This document shows positions 11,525 to 23,420 of a stretch of 64,000 nucleotides of DNA, piece after piece. A model generated the notes under the pieces. The model searched no databases and was not told where the DNA came from. It worked only from the letters and a program-made list of their open reading frames with translations. The stretch covers positions 8,834,334 through 8,898,333 of the forward strand of contig NC_045147.1 in the NCBI RefSeq assembly GCF_008831285.2, written 5' to 3'. The position numbers and the translations under genes were made by a program. Origin of the DNA: Nymphaea colorata (lineage: Eukaryota > Streptophyta > Magnoliopsida > Nymphaeales > Nymphaeaceae). Numbering within the stretch: the stretch's first letter is position 1; each line of letters begins with the position of its first letter.

Positions 11525-14128
11525 ATGGAGATACCCGAGCAAACCATTGGCCGACTTGGCAACTTAGAACGTGAATTCGGCCAATTCCGTAGAGACATGG
11601 ACAAGGCCGAAAATCATCGTCGGCGAGAAATGGATAGGCAGTTTGGTGATCTCCAAAGAGACTTAGCCGAGATGAGGAAGAACCAACAGAAAGAGATGGA
11701 CGAAGTCCGAGCAATGTTTAGGGTTCTCTCCTCCAACCAGCAACAAGGAGCAGAAAGGGCTACTCAGGGCCCGAATACTCGACGCGACAAGGGCAAAGGT
11801 TTGCTAGTCCCACCGAACTATCAAACCGACACTGAGGTCGATCCCGATAATATCTCGCATATTGGGACGAGTACTGAGGGAGGGCGAAGAAACACTATGG
11901 CACCCCCTCAGGAGAGGTATCAACAAGATACCTACGGTGATAGAACTCCCCGTGCCCCACGTTTCACACATTGTAGTCAGAATATGGCAGAATTCACCTC
12001 AGAAGGGGAGCAAGACGAGTCCCCAGCTCGTCAGAGAAGAGGACAGCGATTCTACCCTTGGCATGAAGAACGACGGACCCCATCAGTCCGCTACGAGTTC
12101 CCTAAGTTCAATGGGGAGCACCTGCGTGAATGGCTCTTCATGGCAGAGCATTATTTCTTATGTCACCATGTCCCCAAAGACGAATGGATAGAAATAACTA
12201 CGGCTAACATGACAGGGGAAGCCACAACACATTATTTATGGTTTGACCACAACACGGATGAACCAACGTGGGAAAAATACAAGGCCAGTCTTCAACTGCA
12301 ATTTGGAGACTCTACTTTTATCGACTACGATGAGGACTTGAAGAACTTAGTCCAAACCACTACCGTGCCTGCTTATAAGAGGCAGTTCGAACGCCTAGCA
12401 AGCATGGTCAGATGGCCGGAAAAGGCCCTCATCGGCGCATTCAAGGGAGGCCTTAGGAGTGACATCAAGCGAGAGATGAAAATCCATCGCTTTGAGAAGC
12501 TAGAAGAATGCATCACCATGGCACGTCTATATGAGGAGAGAATCGAGGGGAGAAGAGCCGAGAAGAAGGCTCACAAATTCGATAAGCAGAGGAAGAGAAA
12601 CTCCTACCCCTCTGGTTCTCGCAACAATAGAAAGGAGTTAGCTCCCTACAAGAAGGGGAACGACCCATGGCCCTACCACAATTCCAACCAAGGGCAGGGC
12701 AAGAAACCGCCCCTATGCTACCTCACGCCTCAGCAAATTGAGGAATACAGACGAAACGGTCTGTGCTACAGGTGTGAGGGAAAATGGAACAAATATCACA
12801 AGTGCCCAGCCTATTTCAGGGTGCAAGTGTTAAGTGATGTAGATACAAGCTCGTGTATAGATAGCGACTCGTCTTCCAGTGCGTCTTATGAGTCCAGCTC
12901 ATCCTCGTCTGAAGAGGAAGTAATCCAGAAGCGTAAACCAAGGAGAACCGAGAAAAAGAAAGAGGTTGTTAAAGAAGAGACTCCTACTAAGGAGGAGAAG
13001 CCTACCGAGGCTGAGTCTCTTCATTCGATACAAGACCCAAACAAACCCAACTCGTTTCGGGTATTTGGGAGGATCAACGGCAAAAAGATCCTCATATTGT
13101 TGGATAACGGGGCAACTAGAAACTTCCTAACAGAGGAAGCAGCCAGAAAATGCAAGGTCCCCTTGGTATCCAGTCAACCCCAAACGATAGTCGTGGGAGG
13201 GGGCCTGAGGCTGAAATGCCTAAGCGAAGGGAAGAACATGGAAGTGGTAATAAAGAAAAAGCCCTTCAAAATCGACTTCCTAGTCATTCCCCTAGACGGC
13301 GTCAATTTGATTCTCGGTATGCCCTGGTTTTTCACATTGGGCATCATTTCATGGGACGTGAGGAAATTCAGTATGACCTTCACGCCCGACGGAGAGACAG
13401 AGCCGATGACTCTACAAGGGATAACGAGCACCACTCGTCCCAAGGCTGCCTTACGAGTCATTGAGGCAGCACAACCAGCGTGTTGGGTGATGGCACTCGC
13501 TACAGACGTGTCAGCAAAGGAAGAGCAAGAAGAAATTTTGCCAGAGCGAATACAGACGGTGTTAGACCAATATAAGGACATCTTTGAAAAACCTAAGGGT
13601 CTTCCTCCTCCTAGAACATACGATCACAGGATCATTATGACACAGGGAGCCGAACCTGTAAATGTGCGTCCCTACCGGTATGGGTACAACCAGAAGGCTG
13701 AGATCGAGCGTCTGGTTAAAGAAATGCTTGAAAGTGGCATCGTTCAACCCAGCAGTAGCCCCTTTTCTTCCCCTGTTCTACTAGTGAAGAAGAAGGATAA
13801 TACATGGCGCTTTTGCGTTGACTATCGCGCTCTGAACAAAGCTACAGTGAACGACAGGCATCCCATACCTGTGATCGATGAGCTATTGGATGAACTAGCC
13901 GGAGCCACCATCTTTTCCAAAATCGACCTTAGGGCCGGCTACCATCAAATCAGGATGCACCAGGAGGATGTCCCAAAGACCGCATTCCGCACGCATGATG
14001 GCCACTACGAATTCCTAGTCATGCCATTCGGTCTTACTAACCCCCCTGCAACATTCCAGAGATGTATGAATGACGTCTTTCGACAGTACCTCCGGAATTT
14101 TATTCTAGTCTTTTCGATGACATTCTAA
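11525..14128 (+). CDS. Gag-protease-RT polyprotein (chromovirus), ends at a frameshift in the RT active site
   Basis: The ATG at 11525 opens 867 codons. The N-terminal third is charged, with coiled-coil-like repeats ([17 protein letters not shown]). The retrotransposon gag core follows ([17 protein letters not shown]), then an atypical zinc knuckle ([14 protein letters not shown]), an acidic Ser-rich linker, a protease with [11 protein letters not shown] (Asn replaces the usual Ser) and ILGMPW, and the RT palm ([41 protein letters not shown]). At about 14113 one base is missing just before the catalytic Asp pair, so the frame runs out as FILVFSMTF. The DDILIYS motif is in the next frame. Confidence 0.88.
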   Translation: MEIPEQTIGRLGNLEREFGQFRRDMDKAENHRRREMDRQFGDLQRDLAEMRKNQQKEMDEVRAMFRVLSSNQQQGAERATQGPNTRRDKGKGLLVPPNYQTDTEVDPDNISHIGTSTEGGRRNTMAPPQERYQQDTYGDRTPRAPRFTHCSQNMAEFTSEGEQDESPARQRRGQRFYPWHEERRTPSVRYEFPKFNGEHLREWLFMAEHYFLCHHVPKDEWIEITTANMTGEATTHYLWFDHNTDEPTWEKYKASLQLQFGDSTFIDYDEDLKNLVQTTTVPAYKRQFERLASMVRWPEKALIGAFKGGLRSDIKREMKIHRFEKLEECITMARLYEERIEGRRAEKKAHKFDKQRKRNSYPSGSRNNRKELAPYKKGNDPWPYHNSNQGQGKKPPLCYLTPQQIEEYRRNGLCYRCEGKWNKYHKCPAYFRVQVLSDVDTSSCIDSDSSSSASYESSSSSSEEEVIQKRKPRRTEKKKEVVKEETPTKEEKPTEAESLHSIQDPNKPNSFRVFGRINGKKILILLDNGATRNFLTEEAARKCKVPLVSSQPQTIVVGGGLRLKCLSEGKNMEVVIKKKPFKIDFLVIPLDGVNLILGMPWFFTLGIISWDVRKFSMTFTPDGETEPMTLQGITSTTRPKAALRVIEAAQPACWVMALATDVSAKEEQEEILPERIQTVLDQYKDIFEKPKGLPPPRTYDHRIIMTQGAEPVNVRPYRYGYNQKAEIERLVKEMLESGIVQPSSSPFSSPVLLVKKKDNTWRFCVDYRALNKATVNDRHPIPVIDELLDELAGATIFSKIDLRAGYHQIRMHQEDVPKTAFRTHDGHYEFLVMPFGLTNPPATFQRCMNDVFRQYLRNFILVFSMTF

Positions 14129-14703
14129 TATACAGTCGCAACGAGGAACTGCATGAACAACATCTCAGCATAGCTCTTCAAGTGTTAAGGGATAACCAGT
14201 TGTATGCAAAGCGGTCCAAATGTAGCTTTGGACAACCATCGATCGGTTATCTGGGGCACATCGTGTACCAACAAGGGGTTCGGGCAGACCCCGAAAAATT
14301 GGACGCCATGCAAAGATGGCCACTGCCTAAGGATCTGAAAGGTCTCAGAGGCTTCCTAGGCTTCACAGGATATTATCGGAGGTTCATTCAAGGTTATGGG
14401 CTTATTGCACAACCTCTAACGCAGATGTTAAAGAAAGGGGCCTTTCAATGGTCAGATAAGGCTCGGGCGGCCTTCGAAAGCTTGAAACACGCCCTTGTGA
14501 CTGCTCCAGTACTTACTCTCCCGGACTTCAACAAGACCTTTACCAAAGAAACAGACGCATGCGATGTTGGAGTGGGAGCCGTGCTTGGGCAAGACGGACA
14601 TCCAATCGCTTACATGTCTAAGGCCCTCACCAGTAGGGCAAAACCTCTCTCAACTTACGAGAAAGAACTTCTAGCGATTGTCTTGGCCATAGAAAAATGG
14701 TGA
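14116..14703 (+). pseudogene. RT/RNase H continuation of the chromovirus Pol after the frameshift
   Basis: This frame continues the polyprotein: [16 protein letters not shown], then KCSFGQPSIGYLGHIV, GFLGFTGYYRRFI, and the RNase H start TDACDVGVGAVLGQDG with HPIAYMSKAL and YEKELLAIVLAIEKW. It ends at a TGA (14701-14703) where the family usually has Arg before PYL, consistent with CGA-to-TGA decay. RNase H resumes directly after the stop. Confidence 0.85.
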
Positions 14704-16338
14704 CCATATTTGATTGGACGCCGATTCATTGTCAGGACTAACCAAAACAGCTTGAAATTTATGCTCAAGCAACGAGTCTCTACCCCAACCCAACAGAGAT
14801 GGCTAGCCAAGCTATTGGGGTACGACTTTGAGATTGAGTACAAAAGGGGTCCTGAAAACATAGCGGCAGACTCCCTCTCGCGTTTGACCGAACAGTTCAT
14901 GACGCTCTCAATAGTGGAAACCGATGTTTGGGAAAGGTTAGCTAACGAACAACAATCAGACCAGTCATTGAAGCTAATCAGAGCATCAACCGAGCAACAT
15001 CCGGGTTCCATTCCCTTCTACACGGTCAGAGGGAACCTTTTGTACAGGAAGAACCGCGCCGTGGAAGTTGTGCTTGTGGTAGTGGATCATCTCACCAAGT
15101 ATAGCCACTTCGCTCCCTTGCCTCATTCGTATCAAGGGCCAATGGTGGCCAGCGTGTACCAAGAGTATATAGGCAAACTCCACGGAATGCCACAATCAGT
15201 CGTGTGTGACAGAGACTCGATTTTTCTCAGCGCATTCTGGCAGGAGTATATGAAACTAATGGGTGCCACGCTGAACTTCAGCACAGCCCACCACCCACAG
15301 ACAGATGGGCAGAGTGAGATCGTGAACCGATCTTTAGAGACCTACCTGAGGTGCTTCGCGGGAGAGCGACCTAACACATGGGTAAAGTTTTTACCATGGG
15401 CGGAATGGTCGTACAACACTAGTCTACATTCGTCTACAGGCATGACCCCATACGATGGTGTATATGGATTCCCTCCTCCTACTATCCCAAGGTATGAAGG
15501 AGGCACAGCAGAGGATGACCAGATAAACTGTGAATTGCGCACACATGAGGAAGTCTTAGACTCCCTCAAACAGAACATTGCCAAGGCGCAGAACCGCATG
15601 AGGCAGATATACAATAAGGGTCGAAAAGATCGAGAGTTCGAGGTGGGTGAGTATGTATGGCTGAAGAGGTTGCCTCTAAAGCAGAGGTCTTTGATGGGTC
15701 AGCCCTATTCGAAGCTACTGCCTCGCTATTATGGTCCATTCCCGGTACTACAGAAAGTGGGAAAGGTGGCCTACAGGTTAGGCCTTCCTAGAGCAGCATT
15801 AGTACATCCCGTGTTCCACGTTACACGGCTTAAGCCTCACCATGGGGATGTACCAACTCTCATCGAACAAGTGCCGGAGCAACTGCCAACACTCTACCGC
15901 ATTTTAAAGCACAGATATGTCCAGCGACAAGGTAGGACAAGGCATGAGGTGTTAGTGGAATGGGAGGGCCCTGACAGAGGAACTTCATGGGAAGAGTTTG
16001 GGTCTATAGTTCACCGCTTCCCCTCTTCTAGCGCTCGAGGACAAGCACAATTTAGGGAGGGGGAATCTGTTACGGACCAGCCACTTGGTCCAGACCCAAT
16101 GCCGACAGAGCAGGCCAGACCCAGCCGGCTGAAGCGGAAAACGTCTGAGCTATGGGCTCAGACAATGGAGCACGTCGACGAGTTTCCCAAGGAGGTTAAT
16201 GAAGCATCAATACCGGTTGCAGCGGGAGGAGTGGGAGGAGCAACTAGGTCCAAAGAGGTGCTCAAACGGGACAGGTCTCAAGGCGTTTCTGAGCTAACTG
16301 TTGGGCTCACCGCGTTAGTCGAGTCAGACCAAATGTGA
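14704..16338 (+). pseudogene. RNase H end, truncated integrase and chromodomain of the chromovirus
   Basis: The frame reads PYLIGRRFIVRTNQNSLKF, then YDFEIEYKRGPENIAADSLS (RNase H end). After GNLLYRKNR it jumps directly to VVVDHLTKYSHF, so the HHCC zinc-binding domain and the first catalytic Asp region of integrase are missing. The second Asp (VVCDRDSIFLSAFW) and the Glu (HHPQTDGQSEIVNRSLE) remain. A GPY/F-type segment (PRYYGPFPVLQKVGKVAY) and a chromodomain-like tail (ILKHRYVQRQ, VLVEWEGPDRGTSWEE) follow. The frame runs past the polypurine tract and about 270 bp into the 3' LTR before TGA. Confidence 0.85.
16054..16065 (+). other. Polypurine tract of the chromovirus
   Basis: AGGGAGGGGGAA lies immediately before the 3' LTR start TGTTACGG at 16068 and would prime plus-strand synthesis. 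Confidence 0.8.
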
Positions 16339-18727
16339 GTCCGAGCATCCTAGACACTTGAGCCTATCTAAGACCTAAACTCTTAAACGATTGGCTAAGT
16401 CACTCGGACTTAGCCCATGAACTCTAACCGAAGTGTGGGCGGCAGCCCACACGAGGTCCCCGCCCTGGGCTCACAAGGCTCAGGGACTATTCGTTTGATT
16501 TTAGCATTGGCGCTAGGCCGGTTATTCATTTCGAGTACTTAGTTGATTCCGGTTTTCAATTTTCAGCACTTAGCTATTCTTTGATTGCAAGGGGATTTGA
16601 ATAAAGGACCTAAGCCGAGCGGGTTGTGCTTGGCGCATCAAGGATTGGGTCGGATTAGAGAGCGGGTTTGGATTGTAAACCCGGCTCACACTAGGAATGT
16701 ATATAAGTTTTTGGATCTTGTAGATTGAAAGCAATTTTTGAGTAATAGAATCATTTGATCGCATTTCTTCTCGCTCCTCTCTCGAGGTCTCTCTCTTCCC
16801 TCTCGTCTCCCACCTTGCTCACCCGCGAGCTAGGCGTCTCCTCCCCCCTCATGTCCTCTACCACCACGGCGCCTCCTCCTCCTCCACAACGGTCCTTGAA
16901 GAGCCATCGTCCCTAGGACACCGGCATAAGGCAGCAAAGGCTTAGGCGGATCTCCCCAATGGCCGCGGTCCCTCCTTCGTCCACGGTTCTTTCCCCATTC
17001 GAAGTGCAGAATACGAGACTTGGTGCCTTCTCCTTGAACACGAAGGAGTTGAAAGATCAGAGCTCGCTAAGGGAAGGTTGAAGACAAGGTTCATCCCTCG
17101 GCTTCAACACAAACGACCAGGTTAGTTCTTTTGATTACCTTGTGTTCGCCCGAAGTTGTGTTGAGGTTGCTTACGGGTGGTGTTTATCCTAACTCCTGGG
17201 TCTTTCCTCGGCATACCCGAGGGTTGATTTGGAGAAGACGGTGAAAACAGCCATAAGAGACCCCTTACACGTTTTGGAGAAACTTGGCTAATCATTAGAT
17301 TTAATCTCATCATATTGATTTGGAATCGCACGTAAGAAAGCTTCAAAATTAAATATCGACGTGCTCGGTTCTCCCCCTGATACATCCGCGGTCCAGCAAC
17401 CAAAAAGCTAGAAAATCATTGGTTCTGATCGTGGTTTGAGTGTAGTAAGCAGTCCAAACGCATCGCCTTGAAGAGTAGATTAACATAAGTGATTTTGGGC
17501 GAATTCGGACGGTGGGAATACAAGTTCGGCCTCCTGCCGGATTCCGAAGTAAATCCGGCCACCGCTGCTCAATTCGGCGTCTACCATTGATTCCGGCATC
17601 AAGGTCGGATTTACCCTTCGTTCCCTGGTTTCCTGTGCAATTCTGAAAAGGGCAAAGTGGACATTCAGTGGAAGACCGCAGCCCTAGCCACCAGCCTTGT
17701 GCGAGGTTGTCTCCCTTGGACGTCGGCTCTTCCAGGTTAGTACTACGTGTCCCAACCTCGGTCGTTCTTTTCTCCACGTGTCATCATCTCTGCCACCTTC
17801 CTTATCCCCTACCCCAGCTAGCTCCACATGTCCCTGCTCGAGATCAGCCAAGGATCTCGAGCTCCAACGTTTTTGGAAACCCTTACGGCCGCCGCATCTC
17901 ATTCCTAACCCTATCGCATTCACCTTGGGTCAACCCTAGCTGCAGCCTTTCCTCAGCCTTCCATCTCGCCAGCTGTCACAATCGCCTGCCCCCAAGCGAC
18001 ACCTCATCCTCCAGCTCGCCCCTCAGCCAGCCAGACCGGTCCCACGCGTTTTGACGCGTTACTCATCCAGCTCCACGCGGTCAATCTCTTTCCCCTCCTC
18101 ACGCGCGTTCTACCCCACCGGATTAGGCAACCTCTTAGCGTGTCCCTCCTCCTCTTTCCAATCTCGTAATCACCTCCTATCCGCATCCGTTTCCAGCCCT
18201 CCATCTCCCCCACGTGGCGCCATCTCAGCCGTCCAAGCCCTCGAGAGAGATTAGGAAGAAAATCAGAATCCAAGTTCCGGATTTCCCTTGATTTCCCTCG
18301 GATCCCTTCCCTATCGTTTAGGAAAGGAATCCACAACCCTTCCTTATCGCGAGAACTTTATTCCGCGCATCTCTGTCAGTCCCTTCATCTTGCTGCGTGG
18401 CAAGATCTCGGCGCACCACTTGGCAAAGCCAGCCAAGTCATTCCCGACCCCACTAGGCACCCTCTCGCGCCGCCACCTCACCTAGGTAACCCCTCCTTCC
18501 TCGCCTTACCTTCACCCGTTAAACTTTAATTGCCTTAGACGAATTAGGTGCATTCTCTCCCACCGAGCCCATTCTCTCCTAAGCTAACCTAGTTGACTCG
18601 AGCCTACCTCGAGTGTCTCTTGACCCACTTAACCCGGACCCACTCAGCTAGGTCCAGTAGTCAACACCCCTCTTAGTCAAACCCCTACCTCACTTGGTCG
18701 ACTTTGACCGAAACCCCGTGAGCTTAG
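16068..18727 (+). repeat. 3' LTR of the chromovirus, truncated
   Basis: It aligns with 6925-9574 with few differences, including a short duplication in the 5' LTR near 7675 and an insertion near 17797 in this copy. It stops abruptly after GTGAGCTTAG and is followed by decayed gypsy gag sequence. Confidence 0.85.
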
Positions 18728-19943
18728 AGCGCTACTTTGAGTTACATGAGGTGGTAGAGATGAAGAAGGTGGTGATAATGGCTACACATCTGCGCCACCT
18801 AGCACATATATGATGGACAAAACTACAAAAAGCAGGAGAGCTGTAAGGACAACAAAAGATCCATCTTTGACAGGAGATGAAGCAGCTGATGAGTGTCATG
18901 TTTGTTCCTTCTGATCATGTGCAATGAGCCTACTGCTAATACATCCAATTGCATCAAAGGACTAGGTTTTGTGCATAAGTACATCGAGGAGTTCCACTGG
19001 CTCTCCCATCAGGTTTAGATCCATGAGACACCAAAACAACATATTGCCAAGTATGACGCCAGACTTCATTTTGTTATTTTTGATGAATTTGTTTGTGCTC
19101 ATGTTATATCTTTAGATAAGGCAATCACATATGCATTAAAGTGGAAGACAAGTTGAAGCGTCGTAGTGAGTGTCCAACTAAACCTATTGAGTCCAACAAG
19201 TATAAATCAGGTCTTCTAGTTAGGGAAACAAGCTCTTTAAAGCCTAGGGCAAATGTTTGGATCAAAAAGTCAAAGCAAGAACGATAATGGTCACGTTTTT
19301 AACACTAGGTCCAAAACCCACAGTTCAAGTCCTAATACTAAGTGTTTCCACTATGATGGGTCTGGTCATATTGCATCCTAGTGTTCCACCATAATTAAGT
19401 CTACCAATTTGGTAGACCAAGAGCATGAAGAGAATGATCACGATCATGATCATGACATGGATGGACAATCCTAGTCATCAGGAGTAAGTTTCCTGAGGAA
19501 GAGGCGACTTCATAGAGTTTGATGGAAGTAACGTCAACAATTTGGCTTTCATAAAGTTTACCTTATCTACTCTACATGTTCCAGATAATAGCAAGTGGTT
19601 CCACAATGCCATATTTTGCAAACATTGCAAGTGTGAGGGTCACAGTTGTGGTGTTGTGACTGATAGTGGGGCATATGGGATATGGAGTGAGATTCTCTGG
19701 TTGAACTTTTGAACCTCAAGGTAGAAAAGCAACCACATCCCTAGAAAATGTTGTTGTGCAAAAAAGGAAATAAGTATCCTATCTTCAGCTGATGTGTAGT
19801 CAAGTTTTTGATGAGACCACACTGTAAGGGTAGTGTATGGTGTTATGTAGCTCCCATAGATGTGTGTCATGTGTTGTCAAGGATGCCTAAGCAACATGAT
19901 AAAAAAACTATTCATGATAGTCGTAGCAATCCATATACCTTTA
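18728..19943 (+). pseudogene. Old gypsy body, copy A part 1 (gag to downstream of the zinc knuckle)
   Basis: Decayed gag begins ERYFELHEVVEMKKVV. A zinc knuckle remnant reads CFHYDGSGHIAS*C, with the second Cys changed to Tyr and a stop before the last Cys. Multiple stops and frameshifts are present. It is homologous throughout to 26132-27330 (copy B). It is cut at 19943 by the Harbinger-type insertion and resumes at 23629. Confidence 0.7.
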
Positions 19944-20146
19944 GGCCACGTTTGATGGCTGGGGGAAACACTGTTGAAGAGGAAAAACATGAAAAAAATG
20001 TACGATTTCAACCGGTGTTATCAAACACCGATAACTTTTCCTGGGTAAAAAGGTTGATCCAGGGTAATTTTTCCCTGGAGGGTCCGACTTTTTTGCGCAG
20101 ATAATTTTTTTGCCCGTTAGGGCTTCTTCCTCACTCTTGTTCCTCT

Positions 20147-20275
20147 TTGATCACTCGCCTGACCGCTCACTTTGCTCTCCACCACCGCCGCTGCTCAGCC
20201 TCCAGCCGTCGTCGTGGTGTTTCTAACAAGTTGAGCCGTCGTCGTGGTCTTCCGAAGAAGTTGAGGTACGCTAAC
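20147..20275 (+). other. Exon-like, CG-richer segment in the Harbinger-type element
   Basis: It reads as a basic open stretch (RLTAHFALHHRRCSASSRRR, then GLPKKLR) ending at a possible GT donor (AGgtacgc). It resembles a captured 5' UTR or first exon followed by a CT-rich intron start. The source gene was not recognised. Confidence 0.35.
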
Positions 20276-21237
20276 CTCTCTCTCTCTATTCTGCGTTTTC
20301 CCTATTCTATGATGACGAAGATTTTATGTTCAGAGGACAGGGAGGCATGTGATGATGGTGATGAGTTTGACTCCATGCTCGGCATCCCCTTCATGATCAT
20401 CATCATCATGCAACCGCCCAAAACGCCTTTTATCCTGCTTTCTTTCCATGATTGTCTTTGCAGATAACCCTCGCTATCTCTTCCTCTCTCTATTCTTGCC
20501 TCTTTATATATATCCATTCCCCTCGTTCATTCCCTCCATGTCTTCCACATCCCCCTCTACTGTTTCCCTCTTTTCCTCTCAGAAATTTTGAGCTTGGATT
20601 GTTTCAGATAAAAGTAGGTGAAATTGCCATCCCCTCTTTTGCTTCTTTTTGATATATTTTATATTTTCACCGTTCAAACCTCATGGTTCGTTTGTTAACT
20701 GCTCTTATTTGTCATGGGCTTTTGTTGTTCACTTATTTCTTTCTTTTCTGATTCTTCATTGAGTTGGGTTGGGTTTCCCTACATGAAGATAATAACTCTT
20801 TCTGCCTTTTGGCATGGGCTTTTTGTATACTTCTTTCGTTGGTTTCTGTTTTTCTTTTGCATCTGTCTTAATGTTGGTAAGCCTAACACATGCTTAGCAC
20901 ATAGCTTCACCACATTTATAAAGTCTGTCACCGTGTTTTGGGCTTTTGGCAGATGTAAGAATCTTGTGTGCAAATATTGCATAACGCTGTGACAGACTTT
21001 ATCTAATTTCCCCCGGTAGCATTGGTCCCCAAGTGTGACCCTCTTCTTAAATGCACGAAACTGTCCCCACTAGTATCCATTTTTCTTCTGATAACAATAA
21101 AAAAATGTCTCATTTAGCGGTTTGGAGACCCGTTTAATGCTCACTGCTTTTATGAAGAGAAAAGTACCTTGTTAGAATTCTAATCCTGCTAACTCCCACA
21201 GTTCAGTTTCATTATAGGCTGTAAGATGTTGTTGCAG

Positions 21238-21492
21238 GGTACTCGAGAAGGTTTTTCTGCTGATATCTGTTCTTGTTTTAAGAAGACTTTTCAACATAAT
21301 TTAGGAATTGAATCATATATAAAAGTCAGCTCTCCTGGATTTGGTTTTCTATCTGATTTCTTAAGATCTCAATGCGTCAGAACAGCTGGTAGATTTAGAT
21401 CTGATCCGTCTCATTCACATTCTTCCAGGCCCCATAGGACCTCATTACCAAACCTATTAACTTCAACTTTGGGACATCTCTTTGAGAGTTAG
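21238..21492 (+). other. Exon-like segment after a canonical acceptor
   Basis: A polypyrimidine-poor acceptor (ttgttgcag) precedes an open reading GTREGFSADICSCFKKTF, continuing to a stop at 21492. It may be another captured exon or simply open intron. The protein was not recognised. Confidence 0.25.
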
Positions 21493-22778
21493 TGGAATGG
21501 GACCTGCAGTCCCACCTTGTCCTGTTTTCATTGACGTGGAAGGGGACCGATTAGGAGTTCATCTTGTCCTATAAACTGGTTGAGAGAGGGAGGAGGGAGA
21601 AGAGGCCAGGCAGAGATGATTGGGGTATTTCCCATAGCAATGCAACAGGAGATTGAATAATTTTTATACATTCATGAAGTTGACGCCCGTTACCAATCAC
21701 TGCGACCTCCCTTTATCCAACCTGGTAATGAATTCCTAGAATCTTATGTTGCACGCAGACTTTGAACATTCACCTAAATCTGCTTATGTTGGAAGTATAT
21801 TGAAAACTGGCTTTCCTTGGAGCAATACATTTTATCAAAGCAGAATAAGGTCTGAGCCAGTGCTTTCTTCTTTAAAATATCTGAACTTTCTAGTTACATG
21901 AACTTTTGAAACATGCTTTTTTTCTTGAACATGACTCTGCCAATCCTTTAAATATCAGCAAGGTTAGCCTTCTGGCCGAAACAAGAATTCTGTTCCTGGA
22001 TACGTAGACATGATTCCTTATACATTCATAGTTTCATACACTCAAACCTGCGTTTAAAAATTTGTTTCTTCAGTTCTGACTTTTTATTTCTTGCTTGTCG
22101 CCTCAGCTATAATTTATTGGTTATCCTTAATGCCAGTTCTGCTCAAAGAAACTGGATATGATAGACCTTCACCTAGTTGATCCCGAAAAAATCTGAAAAC
22201 CAGCAATATTTTGTTTACCAGTCGAGATCAAAATGAATGATAAACGTTGGTATCAATGGGATCTTTGCATCTTTTACATATTTTTCTTACCACCAACCTC
22301 TGTACCCATAGTAGTATAGTTGTTTGATATTAAAAATTTTGATGAAAATTCATTTGAGCAGAACTGGCATATTTTAAATATTTTTGATGAAAATTCATCT
22401 TTTAATTTATTGGTTTATTAATGCACGTGCATGTGTGATAAAAAAACCGTTTGTTATTGGCCAGTCATTATTCTTACAATTGAAATGCAAGTTAGTATTG
22501 TCAATTTTGTTTACACATACGTTTTCACGTACGTTTGTTTACACATACGTTTTGTCCATGAACTGAGCCTAAGCCCATCTGCTACTGAACAAATTGATTC
22601 AACTCAAGTGTTGAAGTATGCATCATATTTGTTCTGACCATTTGGAAAGGGAAAGTTGGTACAGTTTTGTTATTCATGTTGGCCTCTTGAATGTTGGACA
22701 ATGCTAAGTTTTGATCCTTTGACCTGCCACTTTTCTGCCTAGAAATTGCTGTTTTTTTATGAAATGTTTTTTGGCCTT

Positions 22779-23420
22779 CTGCACTTATGGCATTCTTCCT
22801 GCTGCACTGCCCCTTATGCTTTAGCATCAATATCAGCTTTAACATTTGATCATTGTGGACATCGTTTGGCTACTTCTTCATCAGATGGAACTGTATGCAC
22901 CTGGCTACTTGAGGTTGGAAGCACGAACAATGTCCAGCCCACAGAATCAACCGTCTGCTTTCAAAGCTATGCATCGTATGTTTGTTGTACAGAATGGGTC
23001 ATAAATGTGACAAGTTTGTCATCCTTTTATAGTTTCAGTTTCATTTTCCTTGTAGTTCAAGTGGATCAATTCTTGTTGCAGCAGGATGTAGCCCCAATAA
23101 TGCAAATGTGGTTCTTTGGGATACATTAGGAGGCACTAGACTTGCCAAATAGGCCCACAGCATTGGCTAGGGTGCAGGACTCGTGTTAAGTTCTGGTAGG
23201 AAAAATGGGACAGACAAACAGAGAGAATGTCTTCTTGGCACTCATTGGTGCTGGAGGTAACGTACCAAGTAACTTGTAGATGATTCCAGTGGCTTTGAAC
23301 GATGTAGCGTTTATGTTGTACATTACACAGGGTTTTATTGAATGGCGTTAAATATTTTTTCCGTGGCTGAATTGCATGATGTGTGTAGGTGGTGCACGAT
23401 CAGTTGCTGTTTTTTACCAT
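22779..23420 (+). pseudogene. DmX-like (Rabconnectin-3/RAVE) WD40 protein fragment, captured and broken
   Basis: The fragment reads YGILPAAL, then (after a one-base loss) ALASISALTFDHCGHRLATS, DGTVCTWLLEVG and VQPTESTVCF. After an intron (AG at 23056) it continues SSGSILVAAGCSPNNANVVL and WDTL, and a further piece GGARSVAVF near 23390. This order matches the C-terminal WD40 repeats of plant DmX-like proteins, relatives of the V-ATPase assembly factor Rav1. Introns are retained, so capture was from genomic DNA. It is in the same orientation as the surrounding gypsy, lies wholly between the TIRs and has a stop after LAK. Not functional. Confidence 0.7.

Larger units (their letters stand above)
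6925..18727 (+). mobile_element. Tekay/Del-like Ty3/gypsy chromovirus, non-autonomous, 3' LTR truncated
   Basis: The element has a 5' LTR (6925-10859), PBS, gag-pol with a C-terminal chromodomain-like segment, polypurine tract and 3' LTR (16068-18727). Domain order is Gag, zinc knuckle, protease, RT, RNase H, integrase, chromodomain, which is typical of chromoviruses. The long LTR of about 3.9 kb suggests the Tekay/Del clade (inference). It cannot encode a complete Pol: there is an RT frameshift near 14113, a TGA in RNase H at 14701 and an integrase deletion near 15060. LTR copies are nearly identical over the shared 2.65 kb, so insertion is fairly recent relative to the host gypsy. The last 1.28 kb of the 3' LTR is missing, hence no target duplication can be read. 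Confidence 0.88.

Noticed and set aside
22384-22637. Short open frames with ACACATACGTTT repeats
   Set aside because: Composition is intron-like and no family was recognised; left inside the Harbinger-type element.
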